Shown here piece after piece: positions 58,255 to 64,000 of a stretch of 64,000 nt of DNA (within the stretch, counting starts at the first letter, position 1; every line of letters starts with the position of its first letter). This stretch comes from Pyronema omphalodes (Eukaryota; Ascomycota; Pezizomycetes; Pezizales; Pyronemataceae): the NCBI GenBank assembly GCA_024516155.1, contig JAJJXM010000004.1:248001-312000 (forward strand), written 5' to 3'. The position numbers and the translations under genes were made by a program. The notes beneath the pieces were generated by a model. That model searched no databases and was not told the origin of the DNA. It worked only from the letters and a program-made list of their open reading frames with translations.

Positions 58255-58455
58255 GGAGGACTTCCCATCGCTCTATTGGGGGTGGATAGAACCACCTCAA
58301 CTTCATCTATTCGATAGCAATAGAAAATCTGAATAGACAGGGGGGTAGAGACCCCCCTGTCTATCCTAGTGCTCTATTCGCGTTCTATAGAAAATATTTT
58401 TTTGTGGTGAAATGGACTCTCACGTCCGTTGCTATAGAGCGATGGGAAGTCCTCC
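58255..58455 (-). mobile_element. 201-bp miniature inverted-repeat element, copy 3
   Basis: Reverse orientation relative to copies 1 and 2, same length, with identical 22-bp termini and the same central hairpin. AGT flanks both sides (58252-58254 and 58456-58458). It sits between a GCAGCGTAACGA array and a CCAGTAACCAATAA array. Confidence 0.92.
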
Positions 58456-58458
58456 AGT

Positions 58459-58835
58459 AACCAATAACCAGTAACCAATAACAAGCGAGTCCAGCTGCCA
58501 TCTAGCCCAAGAAACCATCCTAGACCGAGGAGCATCGATACATAGGCCAGGAACCATTATCGAGCGAGTACATACACATACACATACACATACCATACCT
58601 GATATCGATACCAAAAGAACCAAACAAACAAACAAGCAGGCAAGAAACAAAATGCAGCCCGCGGTGTATTTTTTATTTTTTCTATTTTTTTTTTTATTTT
58701 TTTTTTTTTTTGGAATTTTCTATGATGATTTTTCAGATTGAAAATTTCCCTGGACCTATGTGTTATATGTATAAACTCAACAAACTACAAAATAAAAATT
58801 AGCTTCGTTTATTATATACCATACCATATATCTTA
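58459..58835. other. Low-complexity spacer
   Basis: AACCAGTAACCAATA units, CACATACA units (58568-58594) and a T-rich tract (58668-58713). No gene. Confidence 0.6.
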
Positions 58836-58935
58836 TACCATACCATACCATACCATACCATACCATACCATACCATACCATACCATACCATACCATACCA
58901 TACCATACCATACCATACCATACCATACCATACCA
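58836..58935 (+). repeat. 5-bp satellite TACCA, 20 copies
   Basis: Twenty perfect tandem units (100 bp), with further degenerate ACCATAT units around 59220-59275 and 59525-59625. Confidence 0.95.
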
Positions 58936-59335
58936 TATCTCATACAATCCCATATACCATATCTAAACCCCCATTCTTTCCATCCTTATCCGCAGTCTCT
59001 ACATACTTACTTACATAATTCTGCATGTCCTTTAATGCTGCGTCAGAGTACATATATAGTCGACTGTAGTTGAAACATGCTATGCTAGTGTCGTATCATA
59101 CACCATACACCATACACGAGTACCATCTAAAGATGATGATGCCGCGTTGGGTTTGCTCGTTTGACAACACATACCCTAGTTCATAGTTCATACCGAGGCG
59201 CTGAGCTGAGATGCTAGGTATGTATGGTGACCATATACCATACACCATATACCATATACCATACACCATATATACGAGCCTCTTGTATTTAGCTATTTAA
59301 GTACTGGTTCTTGGATTCCCTTACCCGGCCGCTGT
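58936..59335. other. Spacer with ACCATATACC words
   Basis: Degenerate CCATATA units and ordinary AT-rich sequence. No gene. Confidence 0.5.
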
Positions 59336-59391
59336 GGTTCCTGGTTCCTGGTTCCTGGTTCCTGGTTCCTGGTTCCTGGTTCCTGGTTCCC
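59336..59391 (+). repeat. 7-bp repeat GGTTCCT, about 8 copies
   Basis: Perfect tandem GGTTCCT units. The same core occurs irregularly downstream of the coiled-coil gene (53850-54130) and as GGTTCGAT at 60410-60510. Confidence 0.92.
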
Positions 59392-59720
59392 TTACCCCAA
59401 GTTCCCCTATAGACATATCCAGCCGCTGTGATATGCCTATGGTATGCCTAGCTAGGCCCTAGAGGCTATGTAGTCTTGTAGTCTTATACCATCCATACAA
59501 ACGCTATATTGACGAATCCCGATGCTTACATATACCATATACCATAAAAATACCATATACCATATACATAGCCAACATCATTTACCATATACCATATACC
59601 ATATACCATATACCATATACATAGCCAACAACATTTACAAGTTAAGTTAAGTTAATACAACTTAAGCCAAGGGATGCAAAAAAACCGCGACGTGGGAGGA
59701 GAAAAAAAGAAACCGGTAAG
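59392..59720. other. Spacer with CATATAC units
   Basis: Two blocks of ACCATATACC/CATATAC units, each followed by CATAGCCAACA (about 59570 and 59625), so the block is partly duplicated. No gene. Confidence 0.6.
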
Positions 59721-59739
59721 CCCCCCCCCCCCCCCCCCC
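59721..59739 (+). repeat. Poly(C) tract, 19 bases
   Basis: An uninterrupted run of 19 C after GGTAAG. Confidence 0.9.
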
Positions 59740-59789
59740 AATCGATTAAATACATACAGTGAGAATATAATATAATGTAATATAATAAA

Positions 59790-59830
59790 TCAATTAATAA
59801 ATCAATTAATAAATCAATTAATAAATCAGT
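59790..59830 (+). repeat. AATAAATCAATT units
   Basis: Four tandem AATAAATCAATT-type units. Confidence 0.85.
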
Positions 59831-59869
59831 TTACGATAATGTAAGGAATTTTATGGGGAATTTTAAGCG

Positions 59870-59945
59870 TAGGTGAAATAGGGATTGGTGAAATAGGTAT
59901 AGGTGAAATAGGTATAGGGATTGGTATAGGTATAGGGATTGGTAT
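59870..59945 (+). repeat. GGTATAGG/GTGAAATAG units
   Basis: Imperfect short units of AGGTGAAATAGG and GGTATAGG. Confidence 0.8.
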
Positions 59946-59956
59946 GTATAAGCATT

Positions 59957-60092
59957 GATGTTTTGATGTTTTGATGTTTTGATGTTTTGATGTTTTGATG
60001 TTTTGATGTTTTGATGTTTTGATGTTTTGATGTTTTGATGTTTTGATGTTTTGATGTTTTGATGTTTTGATGTTTTGATGTTTTGATGTTTT
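59957..60092 (+). repeat. 8-bp minisatellite GATGTTTT, 17 copies
   Basis: Seventeen perfect tandem units (136 bp), then degenerate GATTTTAGATTTTTGAT units to about 60165. Confidence 0.95.
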
Positions 60093-60159
60093 GATTTTAG
60101 ATTTTAGATTTTTGATGTTTTGATATTTTGATATTTTGATTTTTGATTTTTGATGTTTT

Positions 60160-60212
60160 GATTTATTTATTTATTTATTTATTTCTTTATTTATTTATTT
60201 ATTTATTTCTTT
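60160..60212 (+). repeat. ATTT tetranucleotide repeat
   Basis: ATTT units with occasional CTTT variants. Confidence 0.92.
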
Positions 60213-60354
60213 ATCTAACAAAAAAAAATAAAACAAGCAATCGAAAAGCTAGCCGATGGAAATATAAAAAAAAATTAAACCCCCCGAAACTCAACCCCCC
60301 GAAAAAAACATGTAATTTTCCAGTTTCCTTTTCTAACCCCCGAGAGTATTTATC

Positions 60355-60402
60355 ATGGGTTTAGGGGTTTATGGGTTTATGGGTTTATGGGTTTATGGGT
60401 TT
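60355..60402 (+). repeat. 8-bp repeat GGGTTTAT
   Basis: About five units of ATGGGTTT. It is not the fungal telomere TTAGGG. Confidence 0.9.
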
Positions 60403-60407
60403 GACCG

Positions 60408-60512
60408 CTGGCTCCGTGGTTCGGTGGCTCGGTGGTTCGATGGTTCGATGGTTCGATGGCTCGGTAATTCGATGGTTCGATGGTTCGGTGGTTCGGTGGT
60501 TCGGTAATTCAT
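60408..60512 (+). repeat. 8-9 bp repeat GGTTCGAT
   Basis: About ten variable GGTTCG(A/G)TG units. Confidence 0.88.
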
Positions 60513-61385
60513 TTCGGGCCGGTGGTGCATATGTAGGTGCATGACATATGCGAGTTATCTAGATTATTTGGTGGTTTCTGCATATGCATATAGGTATGCA
60601 TATAGGTATGCATACATATGGGTATGCATATGGCGGTGATGATGGTGCATATGGCGGTGATGATTTACTTGGTTATGGAGCACATAACACAGGAGAGTTG
60701 AACTTTTGTTTACTAGGTGTGTACATATATATATCAGAAAAACAATTGCAGGATTTTCGTTGTGGGGGATTAATTGCGGTGCTGGATGGATGGATGGATT
60801 GGGATTTGAGGGTTGGGATTGGGATTGGGATGTTGTTGTGTTGGTTCAGAATTGAGGATATTTTTTTTAATCCTTTTTTTGGAGGATACAGCATACATGC
60901 GATTCATGATGCGGTGGGATTTGGGGAATGTATATGGAGTTAATGAGAACATTGTGGAAATTGTGAAGTATTCGAAGTATTCGATGTTGACAGATATGAA
61001 TTTCTATACACGGCAAATGTAAAGCAGATGCGCGTTAAGCATAGGTAACATCATACTTACATAAAACAAGTCATACCGCAAGCCATACCGCAAGTCATAA
61101 CCCAAATCATAAAGTCGATATAAAGTCCTCATGGATTATAATTTATAAAACATAAACCCACATCACAAAACGACGGAATCATTGAACCAGAGATATACAG
61201 AAGTACCGATATACAAAAGTATAGATATACAGAAACATAGAAGTAACTGTCTGTACATCTTGACCGTTCTAAGTTCTTAACTTGTCTACTGGCTGGATCT
61301 TCGGAACCTTACAAGGTATAATTAAGGAAATCACAAATTCCCCACCTTCCACTCCACCCTCCCTTCCACTCCACCTCGGAGAGCT
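60513..61385. other. Low-complexity spacer, no gene
   Basis: GCATATAGGTAT units (60585-60630), GGATGGAT/TGGGATT patches (60783-60830) and ordinary AT-rich sequence. Frames such as 60584-60943 read through repeats and are not convincing genes. Confidence 0.5.
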
Positions 61386-61660
61386 GATGATAGATGACTG
61401 ATGATAGATGACTGGGGACTGGGGCCTGGGAACTAGGGACTGGGGACTGGGGACTGAGGACTAGGACTGAGGACTAGGACTGTGGACTAGGACTGGGGAC
61501 TAGGACTGGGGACTGGGGCCTGGTAACTAGGGATTGGGGCCTGGGGCCTGGTAACTAGAAACTGGGGACTGGGGACTGGGGACTGGGGACTGGGGACTGG
61601 GGCCTGGGGCCTGGTAACTAGAAACTGGGGACTGGGGACTGGGGACTAGGACTGGGGACT
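61386..61660 (+). repeat. Degenerate 7-bp repeat (ACTGGGG family)
   Basis: Mixed ACTGGGG, ACTAGG, GCCTGGG and AACTAG units. This is the variable flank of the homogeneous GAGGACT array that follows. Confidence 0.9.
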
Positions 61661-61814
61661 GAGGACTGAGGACTGAGGACTGAGGACTGAGGACTGAGGA
61701 CTGAGGACTGAGGACTGAGGACTGAGGACTGAGGACTGAGGACTGAGGACTGAGGACTGAGGACTGAGGACTGAGGACTGAGGACTGAGGACTGAGGACT
61801 GAGGACTGAGGACT
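61661..61814 (+). repeat. 7-bp minisatellite GAGGACT, 22 copies
   Basis: Twenty-two perfect tandem units (154 bp) in register with the degenerate array to the left. Confidence 0.95.
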
Positions 61815-61819
61815 GAGGA

Positions 61820-62322
61820 AGGAATGTGAAAGTGCTCATGGTCAGACATAGGATGAGCTGGCACTTGGGAGGACAAAGAGAGACAGAAAGATGGAGATAA
61901 AGATCGTAGTGAGTGACATTGAATAGCGAGCAAAGATACCATCGACAGAACAAACATAATGAGGAGATGTGCGCTAAGGTAACATCCACCTCCACAAGCA
62001 GTCACAGCACAGAGCACGGCTCAACAGGCACTCTTCAATAAGGAAGACGGGATATTTGTTGAGTGCTCACGCCCACTACATGTAGCTGTAGCTATATCTG
62101 TAGCCGCGGATAAGATGTAGTGAATAGACGGACATATAGAGGACATATAAAGTGATCATAGACCAGATAGCCCAGACCGACGCTTCCATACTGTACATGA
62201 CGATAATCATGTGATGGCTGAGATGCTGGTATATATAGTATGCTAAGTAGTAACATAGTAAGTGTTTTTCTTGTTTATTATTCACTGTGCGTGTTGGATG
62301 TATTCCTCAACAAACGGTATAT
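61820..62322. other. Spacer between two minisatellites
   Basis: Ordinary unique-looking sequence. No gene can be supported; the longest frames enter it from the flanking arrays. Confidence 0.5.
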
Positions 62323-62556
62323 CATATCCAACATATCCAACATATCCAACATATCCAACATATCCAACATATCCAACATATCCAACATATCCAACATATC
62401 CAACATATCCAACATATCCAACATATCCAACATATCCAACATATCCAACATATCCAACATATCCAACATATCCAACATATCCAACATATCCAACATATCC
62501 AACATATCCAACATATCCAACATATCCAACATATCCAACATATCCAACATATCCAA
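62323..62556 (+). repeat. 9-bp minisatellite CATATCCAA, 26 copies
   Basis: Twenty-six perfect tandem units (234 bp), ending in CATATCACC variants. Because the unit is three codons long and has no stop in several phases, several frames are open (HIQ, NIS and TYP on plus; LDM and CWI on minus). None is evidence for a gene. Confidence 0.96.
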
Positions 62557-62569
62557 CATATCACCATAT

Positions 62570-64000
62570 CACCATAACTCTGCCTGGGCCTTATGATTCA
62601 ATAAATATATCCACCATATCTACCATCCAAGCCTTCACAGCCCAAGACTCTCTATACAGTATAAAGTCCCAGTACTCCAGACCAACTCCTCATCCGCGTC
62701 GGGGTCCAGGTCCACGTTCAGCGTGCTTCCTTGATGATTGATCAGATTCATCATTCAACAAGTATTTAACCAGGGATTCTAACCATCAAATACCCGTAGC
62801 ATCTCACCTAGATTTCACCTTGGTCTATAAGTTATAACATTACTACAAATTATTCTACCTACCGTTACCAAACAAATAATCCCCCGTATGGGAATCCCTA
62901 GAATGTTATCAGGATGTAATTATGGGAATCTACCCATCCCATTAGTAACTATAGATCTCTAGATGCATAAAATAGATGCATAATATTCACCCCCCCCCCC
63001 CCCCCCCTTTTTTTTTTTTTTTTCCTTTGTATCGTAAATTCGTAACAGTACCGTTTGTATCTAGAAATTAGAGTTAAATAAAAAACACTTTGAATTTCTG
63101 GAAGTCGTGCATGACAGTTGTTGCAGATGTGTCCTCGCAATATAACTCAGGTAGCTAGCTATATATGATGTATTGTGGCTATAGATACATAGTTGGACGG
63201 GATTTTTTTCTGGTCGATGGGCTTGGTAGATACAGTAGATACAATAGATACACCCAGATACGATTTTCGCGGTGAATATAATTGATTGATAGTTCAGACG
63301 AAGAACATCTGCGCTGTGAGTGCTGGGTATCGAGTAGTGAGTACAGCAGTGCAGTAAACTGGATATGAAATAGGTATGATATTTGGCCGCTATAGCAACC
63401 GTTATCATTTCTAGGACGATAATAGCATTACTATAATTAAGTTACCAGAAAGAACGGATATTTTAATCCCTTTTTGTTTGGTGTTGTTTGGAAGAGATTT
63501 GTTTGCAATGTTTTTTATATATCATATCTCGTATACACACACATACTAACCGATACCTCGTATCTATCCTATATCTTGTCTTATATATTATCGGATTTTT
63601 TACACTTCCTTTGTGTTACCGATGCTGGTACCTGCATACGGTCTAGCTGCGTACCTGCATTACATCTTCCGTGCCCCTAGCTTTACGGGATGCCGACTTC
63701 ACGGGCCAGGGCAGGGCAGAGGATCCTGGGGATCTGATGGCGAGCGGTAAAGGGTAGATGCGAAGGGTAAAGGGTAGGTGCATACCCGCATGATAGATTT
63801 ATACTCGGAGACTCGTAAAAATGTATAGCTGCATATACGAACGTGAAATCTCTGTGGATGTCTAGATGTTTTGTATTTCTGATTTTTTTTTTGCTTGCCG
63901 TTTTTGTCGCTTATCAGATGTTTCATATTTTCTATTTCGTATTTTGTATTTTGTATTTTGTTTTTCTGATTTCGTATTTCTAATTTCTGATTTCTGATTT
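62570..64000. other. Right-end intergenic sequence
   Basis: No supportable gene. It includes the C18/T16 run and, at the extreme right, TTTTGTATTTTGT/TTCTGATT units. Confidence 0.5.
62990..63023 (+). repeat. Poly(C)18 directly followed by poly(T)16
   Basis: An uninterrupted C18 run joined to an uninterrupted T16 run, a 34-base pyrimidine-only tract. Confidence 0.9.

Noticed and set aside
60355..60402. Telomere or interstitial telomere repeat
   Set aside because: The unit is GGGTTTAT (8 bp), not TTAGGG, and only about five copies occur inside a set of unrelated minisatellites.
62323..62556. CRISPR-like repetition
   Set aside because: Units of 9 bp are contiguous with no spacers, and the DNA is fungal.
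62262..62741. Long open frames with NIS/TYP/HIQ/LDM/CWI repeats
   Set aside because: Products of the 9-bp minisatellite being open in several phases; no composition or context of a gene.

Overview
The window looks like nuclear DNA of a filamentous ascomycete (Pezizomycotina). The evidence is short introns (46-154 nt) with GTATGT/GTAAGT-type donors and CTAAC/CTGAC branch sites, a Zn(II)2Cys6 regulator, a LaeA-type methyltransferase with many introns, a tRNA-Ser with an anticodon-loop intron, and a MICOS Mic10 gene. I cannot name the species. Gene density is low: about ten credible protein genes in 64 kb, separated by long intergenic stretches.

Left part (1-10.7 kb): a gene cut by the left edge (minus strand), tRNA-Ser(GCU), a possible small gene near 3.4 kb, a 199-aa disordered protein, and a four-exon URB2/NPA2 ribosome-biogenesis gene. 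From 10.7 to 27.8 kb there is essentially one gene, a two-exon protein with a CENP-B/Abp1-like helix-turn-helix at 19.9-21.1 kb. A 1.46-kb non-autonomous inverted-repeat element lies at 25.4-26.9 kb.

Middle part (27.8-44.7 kb): a small secreted protein (three exons, weakly PhiA-like), MIC10 (two exons with a GC-AG intron), a complete Zn(II)2Cys6 transcription factor whose zinc-cluster exon is separate, a 658-aa basic disordered protein with LTRSxS motifs, a probable small two-helix membrane protein in several exons, and a seven-exon LaeA-like methyltransferase. Most of these models join exons that are not visible as single open frames. Each joined model is a multiple of three and uses credible splice sites.

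Right part (46.9-64 kb): a repeat domain with one 879-aa coiled-coil gene. It holds a GC-rich inverted-repeat element (46.9-47.9 kb) with a related fragment at 50.8 kb, and many minisatellites with 5-9 bp units. Two of the three copies of a 201-bp miniature inverted-repeat element also lie here; the third is at 30.4 kb. All three copies are exactly 201 bp, nearly identical, and flanked by 3-bp target duplications (AGT, ATT, AGT).

The genes do not form an obvious pathway or cluster. They are mainly housekeeping (URB2, MIC10, tRNA) and regulatory (zinc-cluster factor, methyltransferase, CENP-B-like) genes set in a repeat-rich landscape. The most novel element is the 201-bp transposable element family. 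I found no new defence or biosynthetic system.
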